From Cesiribacter andamanensis AMV16 (lineage in GTDB: Bacteria > Bacteroidota > Bacteroidia > Cytophagales > Cyclobacteriaceae), in assembly GCF_000348925.1 (NCBI RefSeq), contig NZ_AODQ01000022.1:1-46398 (forward strand): DNA of 46,398 nt. The letters are read 5' to 3'. Positions 8,683-16,872 of the stretch are shown piece after piece (within the stretch, counting starts at the first letter, position 1; the number at the start of each line of letters is the position of its first letter). Under the pieces are notes generated by a model. It was not told where the DNA came from, did no database searches, and worked only from the letters and a program-made list of their open reading frames with translations. The position numbers and the translations under genes are program-made.

Positions 8683-9588
8683 ATGCTCTCGTATCCCCCC
8701 GTCTCTATCATCTGCCTCTGCCACAATCATGCTCCCTATGTGCAGGAAGCCTTGCAGAGCGCGTGGGGGCAGGCCTGGCCCAGCCTGGAGCTGATTGTGG
8801 TGGATGATGCCAGTACAGATGGGAGTGTGGAGGTGATACGGGAATGGCTGCAGGACAAACCGGAAGTACAGTTTATCCGGCTGGAGCAGAATGTGGGCAA
8901 CTGCCGGGCGTTTAACCAGGCACTGGCCCGGGCCAGGGGAGCCTATGTCATAGATCTGGCGGCGGATGATGTGCTGCTGCCCGAGCGGGTGCGGGTAGGG
9001 GTGGAGGCGCTGGAAGCTGCCGGTCCGCAGTGGGGGGTACACTTTACGGATGCCTGGTATATTAATGCGCAGGGAAAGGTACTAAAGGCGCACTACAAGC
9101 GGGATATACACGGTACTTTACGGCAGCCTGTGCCCCAGGGCTGGGTGTACCGCCAGGTGCTGGAGCGCTATTTCATCTGCACCCCCAGCATGATGATGCG
9201 CCGCTCGGTGCTGGAGGCCCTGGGAGGCTATGATGAGCAGCTGGCCTATGAGGATTTTGACTTCTGGGTGCGCTCGGCCCGGCAGTGGCAGTACTGCTAC
9301 ACCGATCAGATCCTGGTAAAAAAGCGGGTGCTGCCTCGCTCCTGGGGCGCCCGCCAGTACCAGGCCGAGTCCCGGCAACTGGCCAGTACCCTGGCCGTCT
9401 GCCAAAAGGCAAAAACACTGAACCGGACACCGGAAGAAGACTATGCCCTTGGCAGGCGCCTGCGCTATGAGCTGCGACAGGCCATCCGGCATAAGCACCG
9501 GGAGCTGGCAAAGGCATTTTTTCAACTCAAACGCGAGGTATGGCCCGAAAGCTGGCGGGATTGGCTCTATGCCCGTCTGCTGCGATGA
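8683..9588 (+). CDS. Glycosyltransferase family 2
   Basis: A 301-residue enzyme with an N-terminal GT-A domain: VSIICLCHNHAPYVQEAL, then the nucleotide-sugar site IVVDDASTDGS (residues about 38-48), an ADD metal-binding element (AADDVLL), and the acceptor-side GGYDEQLAYEDFDFWVR (the E-D-F-D-F-W form common in GT2). Cytoplasmic or membrane-associated; it would add one sugar to a surface glycan. It faces away from the flippase. Its base composition is like the chromosomal flank rather than the AT-rich cluster, so it may be an old resident next to an acquired insert. Confidence 0.9.
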   Translation: MLSYPPVSIICLCHNHAPYVQEALQSAWGQAWPSLELIVVDDASTDGSVEVIREWLQDKPEVQFIRLEQNVGNCRAFNQALARARGAYVIDLAADDVLLPERVRVGVEALEAAGPQWGVHFTDAWYINAQGKVLKAHYKRDIHGTLRQPVPQGWVYRQVLERYFICTPSMMMRRSVLEALGGYDEQLAYEDFDFWVRSARQWQYCYTDQILVKKRVLPRSWGARQYQAESRQLASTLAVCQKAKTLNRTPEEDYALGRRLRYELRQAIRHKHRELAKAFFQLKREVWPESWRDWLYARLLR

Positions 9589-9743
9589 GAAAAGCTTGCG
9601 GAAAGGGGAAAGCCTGCAAGCCTGGTTCAGGGACAGGTCGTCCAGAAAGAGTATTTCAGAGATGAATAACCTACTGCCGTAGGCACAGAGAACCTGTGGG
9701 GACTTTTCGCTAAGAGACTGCCTCTACTCTCAAGCGCAAACAG

Positions 9744-10685
9744 CTAGCGATGCGTCTCATCTTCCTCCAGCATGCCCAGGTAGCTCGTATAGCGGGAAGG
9801 CGCAATCTGGCCGGCTTCTACGGCATCCAGCACGGCACAGCCGGGTTCGTGGGTGTGGCTGCAGTTATGGAAGCGGCACTCGCCCAGCAGGCTGCGCATT
9901 TCGGGGAAATAATGGTCCAGGGGGTCCTCATCCATATCGGCCAGGCCCAGTTCCTTAATGCCGGGCGTATCGATTACCCAGGTGCCCTCCCTGACCTTAA
10001 ACATCTCGGCAAAGGTGGTGGTATGGGTGCCTTTGTTGGCAAAGCTGGAGATCTCGGCCGTTTTCTGCCCGGCCTCCGGCGAAATGGCGTTGAGCAGGGT
10101 GCTTTTGCCTACCCCACTATGGCCGGATAGCAGGCTTAATTTACCCTCCAGCAGCTGGCCAAAGGCCTGCAGGCCTTCCGTTTCTTTAGCCGAGATCACC
10201 AGGCAGGGGTAGCCCAGAGGCTCATAAATGTCCATGAGTTCCTGCACATAGCCCTTGCCCTTTTCCTTCAGCAGGTCTTTTTTGTTGAACACAATGCAGG
10301 CGGGAATGCGGTAGGCCTCGGCCGATACCAGAAAGCGGTCGATAAAGCCCAGCGAGGTGCGGGGCTGGGCAAGGGTGGCAATCAGGACCGCCTGGTCCAG
10401 GTTAGCGGCCAGAATATGGGATTTGTACTTGTTGTGAATGCTGCGGCGGATCAGATAGTTCTGCCGGGGCTCGATTTCGGTGATAACGGCCTGCTCCTCA
10501 CCCCCCGCTTCGGCCAGGGGTTCCAGCTGCACCCAGTCGCCCACGGCCAGGGGGTTGGTGACCTTCAGTTCCTTTACCTTGAACTTGCCCCGCAGCCGGG
10601 CCGTCCAGCGCCGGCCGCCTTCATCCTCTACCTCATACCATAGGCCGGTTGATTTGATTACTCTTCCGCGCAGCTGTTCGCTCAT
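9744..10685 (-). CDS. rsgA: Ribosome small-subunit-dependent GTPase A
   Basis: A 313-residue protein of normal length. An N-terminal OB-fold (residues 1-70) precedes the circularly permuted GTPase: G4 VFNKKDLL first, then the P-loop SGHSGVGKSTLLN and G3 DTPGIKELG, the order that marks the YjeQ/RsgA family. The C-terminal zinc site is CRFHNCSHTHEPGC (three Cys and a His). RsgA acts late in 30S subunit maturation, driving release of assembly factors. The start overlaps the stop of waaA by four bases (ATGA), so the two are translationally coupled. Confidence 0.96.
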   Translation of the reverse strand: MSEQLRGRVIKSTGLWYEVEDEGGRRWTARLRGKFKVKELKVTNPLAVGDWVQLEPLAEAGGEEQAVITEIEPRQNYLIRRSIHNKYKSHILAANLDQAVLIATLAQPRTSLGFIDRFLVSAEAYRIPACIVFNKKDLLKEKGKGYVQELMDIYEPLGYPCLVISAKETEGLQAFGQLLEGKLSLLSGHSGVGKSTLLNAISPEAGQKTAEISSFANKGTHTTTFAEMFKVREGTWVIDTPGIKELGLADMDEDPLDHYFPEMRSLLGECRFHNCSHTHEPGCAVLDAVEAGQIAPSRYTSYLGMLEEDETHR

Positions 10686-11932
10686 AGTAGCTTGTTTAGG
10701 TAATGCATGATGTGGGCCGTGGCGCCGGCCTGCTGGCGTACGTAGTCTGCCGAAAGGGCGCCGGCGGCTTTTCGCTTTTCTTCGTCCTCAAACAAAACGC
10801 CAAAGCTTGCCAAGAGTTCGGCACTGTTGGCTACGGCAAAGGCGCCCCCCCGGCGAATCAGGTCCCGGGCTTCGGCAAATTTCTGGTAGTTTCGATTGCC
10901 AAAAAAGACGGGTATTCCCCAGACTGCCGCTTCCAGTGTATTGTGCAGGCCCTTGCCAAAGCTACCCCCTACGTAGGCCCAGTGCCCCAGGGCATAGAGG
11001 GAAGAAAGCAGGCCAATAGTATCGACCAGCAGCACATCGGCGGCGGCAGCCGTGGCCTCGGTAGCGGTGCTATAGCGCAGGCTGTTTACGCCCAGCGTAT
11101 CTTCGGTATGGCGCAGGCCGCTTTCGCCCAGCTCATGGGGGGCAATGATTACCTTGATGCGTCCCTGGTAGCGCTGCACAAGCGGGGCCAGCACAGTAAT
11201 ATCGGCCGGCCAGCTGCTGCCGACCACCAGTACAGGTTTGTCCTGTGCAAAGGCGCGGGCCAGGGGAATTTCTTTCGTCTGCCGGCTGATACTCAGCACC
11301 CGGTCAAAACGGGTATCGCCTGCTACCTGCACATGGGTTACGCCTATGCTACTAAGCAGCTGCTGCGATTCCTCTCCCTGCACAAAGATCTGGCTGAAAT
11401 AGCCTAACATCTGCCGGTAAAAAGCGCCATGGGACTTAAAGAAAAGCTGATTGTGACGAAAAATAGCGGAGATCAACAGCGTAGGGATCTGGCGCCGGTG
11501 CAGCTCCTGCAGGTAGTAGTGCCAGAACTCATACTTGACAAAAACGGCCAGCCGGGGCTGCACAGCATCCAGAAACTGCCGGGCATGGGCAGGGGAGTCC
11601 AGCGGCAGGTAAAAGACCCAGTCGGCGCCGGCATACCCCTGGCGCACCTCGTAGCCCGAGGGCGAAAAAAAGGTGAGGAAGATCTTGTGGTCCGGATGCG
11701 CCTCCCGTAGCGCTTCTATCAGGGGGCGGCCCTGCTCAAACTCACCCAGCGAGGCGCAGTGAAACCAAACCACCGGGGCAGTATTTCCCTGCAGGCCGGT
11801 GCGGATCTGCTCTAACAGGCCCCGGCGCCCGGCTACCATCTGGCGGGCCTTGGGGTGCAGGGGGGCTGCCAGCCGCAGGGCAGCTGCATAGCCGCCAAGG
11901 CTAAGCGTATATAGCCACTTCTGAAAGCTCAT
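10682..11932 (-). CDS. waaA: 3-deoxy-D-manno-octulosonic acid (KDO) transferase
   Basis: About 416 residues from the ATG at 11932; the open frame goes further up to 12079 but that part crosses a terminator hairpin and is not conserved in character. The GT30 N-domain is seen in WFHCASLGEFEQGRPLIEAL, with the catalytic Glu in GEFEQ, and FVKYEFWHYYLQEL. The C-domain contains VGSSWPADI, APHELGE and YVGGSFGKGLHNTLEAAVWG, all typical of WaaA/KdtA. It adds KDO to lipid A precursor at the inner membrane, so the organism makes LPS. Coupled to rsgA downstream by a four-base overlap. Confidence 0.95.
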   Translation of the reverse strand: MSFQKWLYTLSLGGYAAALRLAAPLHPKARQMVAGRRGLLEQIRTGLQGNTAPVVWFHCASLGEFEQGRPLIEALREAHPDHKIFLTFFSPSGYEVRQGYAGADWVFYLPLDSPAHARQFLDAVQPRLAVFVKYEFWHYYLQELHRRQIPTLLISAIFRHNQLFFKSHGAFYRQMLGYFSQIFVQGEESQQLLSSIGVTHVQVAGDTRFDRVLSISRQTKEIPLARAFAQDKPVLVVGSSWPADITVLAPLVQRYQGRIKVIIAPHELGESGLRHTEDTLGVNSLRYSTATEATAAAADVLLVDTIGLLSSLYALGHWAYVGGSFGKGLHNTLEAAVWGIPVFFGNRNYQKFAEARDLIRRGGAFAVANSAELLASFGVLFEDEEKRKAAGALSADYVRQQAGATAHIMHYLNKLL

Positions 11933-11947
11933 GGGCCAAAAGTAACG

Positions 11948-11977
11948 AAAAAAGCCGGCGGATAAAGCCGGCTTTTC
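11948..11977 (-). terminator. Rho-independent terminator after the peroxiredoxin gene
   Basis: Perfect ten-base arms AAAAGCCGGC (11950-11959) and GCCGGCTTTT (11967-11976) with a seven-base loop, followed on the minus strand by a further run of T. It sits 20 bases after the stop of the leftward peroxiredoxin gene and before waaA, so it separates the two units. The A/T flanks on both sides would also allow function in the other direction. Confidence 0.85.
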
Positions 11978-11997
11978 AAGTATTACAGAGGATATAC

Positions 11998-12630
11998 TTA
12001 GTTGTTGGACAGGTAAGCTGCTACGCCCTGACGGGTGGCGTGCATGGCTTCTTTGCCTTCTTCCCAGTTGGCAGGGCACACTTCGCCATGTGACTCTACG
12101 TGGCGCAGGGCATCTACCAGGCGGATCATCTCATCAATGTTGCGGCCCAGGGGCAGGTCATTGATGGTAGCATGGCGCACTACCCCTTCTTTGTCAATCA
12201 GGAAGCTGCCGCGGTAGGCAACCGGCTTGCCTTCAAACTGCAGGTAGCCTTCCTCGTCATAGTTCCAGTCGCCGGCCAGTACGCCAAAGTTGTGGGCAAT
12301 GGTTTTGGCAGCATCGGCCACAATGGGATAGGTAACACCCTGGATGCCGCCCTGCTCTTTGGGCACATTCAACCAGGCCAGGTGCGACTCTTCGGTATCG
12401 CAGGAGCAGGCCACTACGGCTACATCGCGCTGCTCAAACTGAGCCAGCTTTTCCTGAAAGGCATGGATCTCGGTGGGGCAAACAAAGGTAAAGTCCTTGG
12501 GGTAGAAGTAGAAAACCACGTACTTCTTGCCCAGGTACTGGTTTAATGAAAAGTTGTCTTCAATTTCTTCGCCATTGATCACAGCAGGGGCTGTGAATAA
12601 AGGCGCTTTTTTTCCTACTAAAGATGCCAT
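11998..12630 (-). CDS. 2-Cys peroxiredoxin (AhpC/Prx1 type)
   Basis: About 210 residues from the ATG at 12630 (MASLVGKKAPLF); the upstream frame to 12696 gives no family sequence. The peroxidatic cysteine is in FYPKDFTFVCPTEI (Cys51), and the resolving cysteine in GEVCPANW (about Cys185), the typical 2-Cys arrangement. It reduces H2O2 and organic peroxides in the cytoplasm using thioredoxin or AhpF-type reductants; no reductase gene is nearby. A strong terminator follows it, and it appears to be monocistronic. Confidence 0.95.
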   Translation of the reverse strand: MASLVGKKAPLFTAPAVINGEEIEDNFSLNQYLGKKYVVFYFYPKDFTFVCPTEIHAFQEKLAQFEQRDVAVVACSCDTEESHLAWLNVPKEQGGIQGVTYPIVADAAKTIAHNFGVLAGDWNYDEEGYLQFEGKPVAYRGSFLIDKEGVVRHATINDLPLGRNIDEMIRLVDALRHVESHGEVCPANWEEGKEAMHATRQGVAAYLSNN

Positions 12631-12789
12631 AGTATGTAAATGATTGTAAACTAGTAAGGTATAAATGGCTACCAAACAGCGGCAAATAGCAGGCACTGTC
12701 CGGTAAGCGGCTGCAAAATTACGCTACCCCCCTGAGCTATACAAGCATCTGTTCACATAAAGACTACGCTAGCTTAACGTGCGTTGCGG

Positions 12790-13158
12790 TTAGCTGAGAT
12801 CTACATCCAGCTGGCGGAGCACCTGCTGGCGGAAGTGCTGGCTCTTTTCCGGTTCAAAATTGTTGTGGGCTACTCCCCGGTCTACGCTCTGCTGCAGGTG
12901 CTGAAAGCTGATGGCGGCCCATTCCCCCTCTTTGGCAAACTCAATGGTCCAGTGCACAGCCCTCTCGCTGCCATAGACCTGCAGAAATTCCTCTGCCGAC
13001 ATCTCGCTGTAGTTTCGGAAATTGGTCTGGATGGTGCCTGTAACGCGGCAGCCGGGCAGCAGCTCCTGCTGCATAAAATGGATGAATTTCTGGATCAGCT
13101 CCAGCTGTACGGCCGTGCGGCTGCGCAGCAGCATTTCGGATTTGTTAACAACTACCAT
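12790..13158 (-). CDS. Hypothetical protein, 122 residues
   Basis: A soluble protein of mixed charge with no signal peptide or membrane segment. The start segment MVVVNKSEMLLRSRTAVQLELIQKFIHFMQQELLPG looks like two amphipathic helices; the middle has alternating beta-like segments (RAVHWTIEFAKEGEWAAISFQ) and the end is helical. An overlapping frame on the other strand (12784-13173) has an unnatural composition and is treated as a shadow. I do not recognise the family. It stands alone between the peroxiredoxin gene and an intergenic hairpin. Confidence 0.6.
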   Translation of the reverse strand: MVVVNKSEMLLRSRTAVQLELIQKFIHFMQQELLPGCRVTGTIQTNFRNYSEMSAEEFLQVYGSERAVHWTIEFAKEGEWAAISFQHLQQSVDRGVAHNNFEPEKSQHFRQQVLRQLDVDLS

Positions 13159-13513
13159 GGCTATTGGGAATAATAGTTCCTGGCACTAAAGTAGGCTTCT
13201 GCGCTCAGGGCCGCACTGATGCATATCAGCTGCAGAAATGATCGTTGTTACCCTCAGTAAAGGGGGGGGTAAGCAAATAGGGCAGGGGGGTAAAAAAAGA
13301 AAACCTCTCTTAAAACTAAGAGAGGCTTAATGCTTAATAGATGTTAAACAGGTGTATGAATAAGTGTGTTATGTACCCATATATACCAGATGGCCCGCCG
13401 GAGGTAACCCTTAGCAGGGAAGATTTTTTGATATTTTTTACAAACGGGCCTTATTCCCTCAGGATCAATCAATTAAAATGCCAACTTTTTTGATGGATAG
13501 AAAAGAATAAGAC
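13159..13513. other. Intergenic region without a gene
   Basis: About 355 bases. The proximal part has G-runs (around 13260-13290), then the hairpin described at 13293-13325, then an AT-rich stretch with a GC-rich patch (GGCCCGCCGGAGGTAACCC around 13391-13410) and the leader of the phosphatase gene. No open frame of convincing quality is present on either strand. It may hold the promoters of the two divergent neighbours and possibly a small RNA. Confidence 0.5.
13293..13325 (-). terminator. Orphan terminator-like hairpin pointing leftward
   Basis: Perfect nine-base arms CCTCTCTTA (13304-13312) and TAAGAGAGG (13317-13325) with a four-base loop. Read on the minus strand the hairpin is followed by TTTTCTTTTTTT, a good U-tract. 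No minus-strand gene lies directly upstream of it on that strand, since the next gene (13514) points right. It could end a small RNA started near 13500 or be a transcription attenuator for the 12790-13158 gene. Confidence 0.55.
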
Positions 13514-14092
13514 ATGCAGAAGATTAAAGTACTTTTTGTCTGCCTTGGCAATATTTGCCGCTCACCCATGGCCGAGGCCATCTTTCAGCATAAAATTGCA
13601 GAACTGGGCCTGGCCGGGCAGTTCGAGGCTGATTCGGCCGGCACCGCCAATTACCATGTAGGCAAGGGGGCCGATCGCCGAACCATTTCTACCGTAGAAC
13701 GCATGGGCATTCGCATCACCCATACCGCCCGGCAGGTAGCCACCCCCGACCTGACCTACTATGATTACATCCTGGCCATGGATGCCGAAAACAGGGATAC
13801 TCTCAATACCCTGGCCCGGGCCGACCGGGAGCTGGGCGGGCGCATTTACCTGATGCGCGATTTTGAGCCCGGTGCCCAGCCCCACAATACCGCCAATGAA
13901 AAGCAGCCCTATACTAATGTAGACCCTCTTACGGATTCTGTCCATGATCCGCTTACCCCCAACCTAAGCGTGCCCGATCCCTACTATGGGGGTGATGAAG
14001 GCTTTGAGGAGGTCTACCACATTCTGGACCGCAGCATAGCCCATTTTATCGATTTTGTGTGCCGCAGGCATTCACTTAGGCCGCATGTTTGA
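13514..14092 (+). CDS. Low-molecular-weight protein tyrosine phosphatase family
   Basis: A 192-residue protein. The catalytic P-loop CLGNICR (Cys10 to Arg16) follows a beta strand KVLFV, and the general acid is in PDPYYGG (Asp155), so the active site is complete. The family is usually about 150-165 residues; the extra length is an insertion of about 25-30 residues (about 120-150) between the MRDFEPGA and the acid loop, containing two DPLT repeats. Cytoplasmic; it dephosphorylates phosphotyrosine or small phospho-compounds. The stop overlaps the next start (ATGTTTGA), coupling it to the fructosamine-kinase homologue, a pairing that hints at a role in repair or sugar-phosphate handling rather than capsule control. 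Confidence 0.93.
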   Translation: MQKIKVLFVCLGNICRSPMAEAIFQHKIAELGLAGQFEADSAGTANYHVGKGADRRTISTVERMGIRITHTARQVATPDLTYYDYILAMDAENRDTLNTLARADRELGGRIYLMRDFEPGAQPHNTANEKQPYTNVDPLTDSVHDPLTPNLSVPDPYYGGDEGFEEVYHILDRSIAHFIDFVCRRHSLRPHV

Positions 14093-14960
14093 GGACCGCA
14101 TGCCCTTCTTTGAGCAGGTCCTGTTCAAATCCCTGGGCAGGCACCTGACCATAGACGATATGCAGGTGAAGGGGGGCGGCTGCATCAACCAGACGGTGTA
14201 CCTGAAGGCCGGCACGGGAAAATACTTTCTGAAATGGAACGAGGGGGCCGACGAGGGTCTCTTTGCTGCTGAAGCCAGGGGGCTGGCCCTGCTAAAGGCC
14301 GCCGCTGCCCTGCCGGTGCCCGAGGTGCTGGGGCAGGATACAGCCGTGGGCAAGCCCTATCTGCTGCTGGAGTATCTGGATAGCCGCCCACCCCGCACGG
14401 ATTACTGGTCCGCGCTGGGCAGGGGCCTGGCTGCACTGCATGGCCATAGCCAGGATCTATGGGGGCTGGACCATGCGAATTTTATTGGCCGCCTGCCCCA
14501 AAGCAACAACCCCATGGACGCGTGGGTGGACTTTTTCATTGAGCGCCGGCTGGAGCCCCAACTGGGCCTGGCCTTCTACCAGCAGCAGATTGATAGGGCC
14601 TTTATGACGCACTTTCGCACGCTTTATCCCCGCCTGCGGGAACTGCTGGTGGCCGACCGGCCCGCCCTGCTGCACGGCGATCTCTGGAGCGGCAATGTGA
14701 TGCCGGGTCCCGATGGCCGGGCCTGGATCTTTGACCCGGCGGTCTACTACGGCCACCGGGAAGCAGAGCTGGCCTTTACCACCCTCTTTGGCGGTTTTGA
14801 AGAAGGCTTCTATGCTGCCTATACAGAAGCCCGGCCTTTGGAGCCGGGCTATCAGGAACGGTACGATCTCTATAACCTTTACCCCCTGCTGGTGCATGTA
14901 AACCTGTTTGGTGCCAGCTACCTCAGTGGGGTACAGCGCATCCTGCGGCGCTTTCTGTAA
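14085..14960 (+). CDS. Fructosamine kinase family protein
   Basis: About 291 residues from the ATG at 14085, which overlaps the end of the phosphatase gene by eight bases; ATG 14100 is an alternative. The kinase-like fold shows GGGCINQTVYL in place of the glycine loop, YFLKWN with the ATP-binding Lys, the hinge LLLEYL, the catalytic loop LLHGDLWSGNVM (Asp in HGD, Asn in GN) and the metal site IFDPAVYYGHREAELAF. These are the hallmarks of fructosamine-3-kinase/ketosamine-3-kinase, which phosphorylates sugars attached to protein amines and so removes glycation. It ends three bases before the stop of the convergent PLP enzyme gene. Confidence 0.92.
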   Translation: MFEDRMPFFEQVLFKSLGRHLTIDDMQVKGGGCINQTVYLKAGTGKYFLKWNEGADEGLFAAEARGLALLKAAAALPVPEVLGQDTAVGKPYLLLEYLDSRPPRTDYWSALGRGLAALHGHSQDLWGLDHANFIGRLPQSNNPMDAWVDFFIERRLEPQLGLAFYQQQIDRAFMTHFRTLYPRLRELLVADRPALLHGDLWSGNVMPGPDGRAWIFDPAVYYGHREAELAFTTLFGGFEEGFYAAYTEARPLEPGYQERYDLYNLYPLLVHVNLFGASYLSGVQRILRRFL

Positions 14961-14963
14961 GGC

Positions 14964-16214
14964 TTACACAGCCTCCAGCGCCTGCTGCAGGTCCCAGATA
15001 ATATCATCGGCATTTTCCACTCCAACCGACAGGCGCACCATGGCCGGATTAATGCCCAGCCGGGCCTTGTCTTCGGCCGAAACATCAGCATGCGTCATGG
15101 TGGCGGGGTGCTGGGCCAGCGATTCGGTGCTGCCCAGACTTACGGCCAGTTTGATCAGCTTCAGGTGGTTGAGCAGGCTAAAGGCTTCCGCCTCGCCCCC
15201 CTGCACATCAAATGAAAGCATGGCGCCCGGCGACAGCAGCTGCTTCTTATAAATGGCATATTGCGGGTCCTGCTCCTGCAGCATGCCAAGGTAATACACC
15301 CGGGCTACTTTAGGATGCTGGGCCAGGTAGCGGGCTACCTGCTGAGCGTTGGCGGCCTGCTGTTCCATGCGTACCTTCAGGGTTTCCAGGGAGCGCATCA
15401 GCAGCCAGGCGGTCCAGGGGCCGGCCATGCTGCCCAAAAAGGTGCGCAGTACTTTTACCCGCCCGATCAGCTCTTTGCTGCCCAGGCAGGCACCTGCAAC
15501 CACATCGCTATGGCCGCCTATGTATTTAGTGGCACTGTACAGCACCAGGTCGGCGCCGTGCTTGAGGGGGTGTTGCCAGAGGGGGCCCATGTAGGTGTTG
15601 TCTACCGCTACATAGGCCTTGTGCTCACCCCGGCTGAAGTGGCGCGCAATGTTGGCGCATACCTCAATGTCAAAAAGGGCGTTGGTGGGGTTGGCAGGGG
15701 TCTCCAGATACACCATGGCCAGTTTATCGCCTTTGCCGGTGGCTTCTACCTTGCGGATCACCTCCTGCTCGGATTCATGGGCATAAAAGGGCAGGATCTC
15801 TACCCCCATGCGGGTAAGCACATGCTTGATGAAGTGGTCGGAGCCGCCGTAAAGCGGAGCGCTGAAGAGCAGCAGGTTGCCCGGGCGCAAAAACTCCATC
15901 AGGGTGGTGCTGATGGCCGACATGCCGCTTTCAAAAACCGCACAGGCTTCGGCCCGGTCCCAGAGGGTCAGGCGGTCTTCCAGAATCTCCAGGTCAGGAT
16001 TGTTCAGCCGGCTGTAGATCAGGCCGGGTACTTCGCCGGGCAGTTTCTCCCGCTGCCCGTAGGCCAGTTGGAAAAAGGCTTTGCCGTCTTCGGCCTTTTT
16101 AAAGACAAAGGTAGAGGTTTGAAAAATGGGGCATTTCAGGGAGCCTTCGGACAGTTCCGGCTTGTAGCCGTATGACATCATGAGGCTTTCAGGTTGTAAG
16201 GGGCGGTTTTCCAT
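14964..16214 (-). CDS. PLP-dependent Cys/Met metabolism enzyme (cystathionine gamma-synthase/lyase family)
   Basis: A 416-residue fold-type I PLP enzyme. The Schiff-base lysine is Lys230 in LYSATKYIGGHSD, the PLP-ring Asp is in VAVDNTYMG (Asp205), and YSRLNNP carries the cofactor-phosphate Tyr/Arg. The residue that is a reactive Cys in methionine gamma-lyases (LYGC) is Gly here (LYGGSD), so cystathionine gamma-synthase or a gamma-lyase of other specificity is more likely than classic methionine gamma-lyase. Cytoplasmic; sulfur amino-acid metabolism. It is divergent from an Lrp/AsnC regulator gene, with an Lrp-type inverted repeat between them, so control by that regulator is likely. Confidence 0.92.
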   Translation of the reverse strand: MENRPLQPESLMMSYGYKPELSEGSLKCPIFQTSTFVFKKAEDGKAFFQLAYGQREKLPGEVPGLIYSRLNNPDLEILEDRLTLWDRAEACAVFESGMSAISTTLMEFLRPGNLLLFSAPLYGGSDHFIKHVLTRMGVEILPFYAHESEQEVIRKVEATGKGDKLAMVYLETPANPTNALFDIEVCANIARHFSRGEHKAYVAVDNTYMGPLWQHPLKHGADLVLYSATKYIGGHSDVVAGACLGSKELIGRVKVLRTFLGSMAGPWTAWLLMRSLETLKVRMEQQAANAQQVARYLAQHPKVARVYYLGMLQEQDPQYAIYKKQLLSPGAMLSFDVQGGEAEAFSLLNHLKLIKLAVSLGSTESLAQHPATMTHADVSAEDKARLGINPAMVRLSVGVENADDIIWDLQQALEAV

Positions 16215-16270
16215 AGGGCAGAGGATTTAGTACTGCTAGATAGAAAATATTCCAGTAGTGGGGTGAGATT

Positions 16271-16285
16271 TAGATAAATAATCTA
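16271..16285. promoter_or_regulatory. Candidate Lrp/AsnC operator
   Basis: TAGATAAATAATCTA is a perfect inverted repeat of five-base arms around a five-base AT centre. The length of 15 bases and the outer YAG...CTR match the known Lrp-type site layout. It lies between the divergent PLP enzyme and Lrp-regulator genes, 57 bases from the former start and 53 from the latter. Function is inferred from position and form only. Confidence 0.5.
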
Positions 16286-16337
16286 TTATTGGAATTTATA
16301 ACAGAAAATAGATCTGTAAATTCAAGATTCTATTCCC

Positions 16338-16835
16338 ATGGCGCAGAATAATTTACCAAAAGGCCGCCCCCTGGATGAGCTGGATGTGCAGATCCTGCAG
16401 TTGCTGCAGCGCAACGCCCGGCTCACCAACCGGGAAATTGCCCTGCAGCTGGGCCTGTCGGTTACCCCTACCTATGAGCGCATACGCCGCCTGGAGCGGC
16501 TGGGCTACATACAGGGCTATGTGGCCCTGCTGGACCCGCGGCGCATCGGGCAGGCGCTTACCGTTATGGCCACCATCCGGCTAAAGGAGCACTCCCGGGA
16601 ATATCTGGAGCAGTTTGTAGAACAGGTGCAGAAGCTGCCCGAGGTGATGGAATGCTACTATGTGGCCGGTGATTTTGATTACATCCTGAAGGTAGCCGTA
16701 TCCGATATGGATGCCTACCAGCAGTTTCTGGTCAAAAAGCTGGCCGGGCTGGAGAACATTGGGCAGGTGCAAAGCCATTTTATCATGATGGATATCAAAA
16801 AATCTACCGCCTACCCCCTTGACGCACTTTTGTGA
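16338..16835 (+). CDS. Lrp/AsnC family transcriptional regulator
   Basis: A 165-residue protein of typical length. The N-terminal winged helix-turn-helix is LDELDVQILQLLQRNARLTNREIALQLGLSVTPTYERIRRLERLGYI (residues about 11-57), and the C-terminal RAM ligand-binding domain includes MECYYVAGDFDYILKV, the usual effector/oligomer region, and DIKKST near the end. These proteins bind DNA as octamers or dimers and sense amino acids. The divergent neighbour is a Cys/Met PLP enzyme, so a sulfur amino acid is a reasonable effector guess. It probably also controls its own promoter. Confidence 0.95.
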   Translation: MAQNNLPKGRPLDELDVQILQLLQRNARLTNREIALQLGLSVTPTYERIRRLERLGYIQGYVALLDPRRIGQALTVMATIRLKEHSREYLEQFVEQVQKLPEVMECYYVAGDFDYILKVAVSDMDAYQQFLVKKLAGLENIGQVQSHFIMMDIKKSTAYPLDALL

Positions 16836-16839
16836 GGGA

Positions 16840-16872
16840 AGCCTGCAGCGGCTGCTGCAGGCTGTCAATTTT
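16840..16872 (+). terminator. Possible terminator after the Lrp-type regulator
   Basis: Perfect ten-base arms AGCCTGCAGC (16840-16849) and GCTGCAGGCT (16854-16863) with loop GGCT, five bases after the stop. The following sequence GTCAATTTTAG has only a weak T-run, so termination strength is uncertain. Confidence 0.5.

Noticed and set aside
9589-9743. Possible tRNA-like GGTTCAGGGAC segment
   Set aside because: Only a short T-arm-like string; no acceptor stem or anticodon arm could be drawn around it.
12784-13173. A plus-strand frame of 129 residues
   Set aside because: Overlaps the more protein-like minus-strand hypothetical gene and has a Leu/Ala/Gln-biased composition.
15261-16175. A 304-residue open frame on the plus strand
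   Set aside because: It is antisense to the PLP enzyme, whose motifs are complete; its product has an unnatural composition and no domain. A shadow frame due to high G+C.
14964-16214. Methionine gamma-lyase as the exact name of the PLP enzyme
   Set aside because: The active-site Cys typical of methionine gamma-lyases is Gly here, so only the broader family name is kept.
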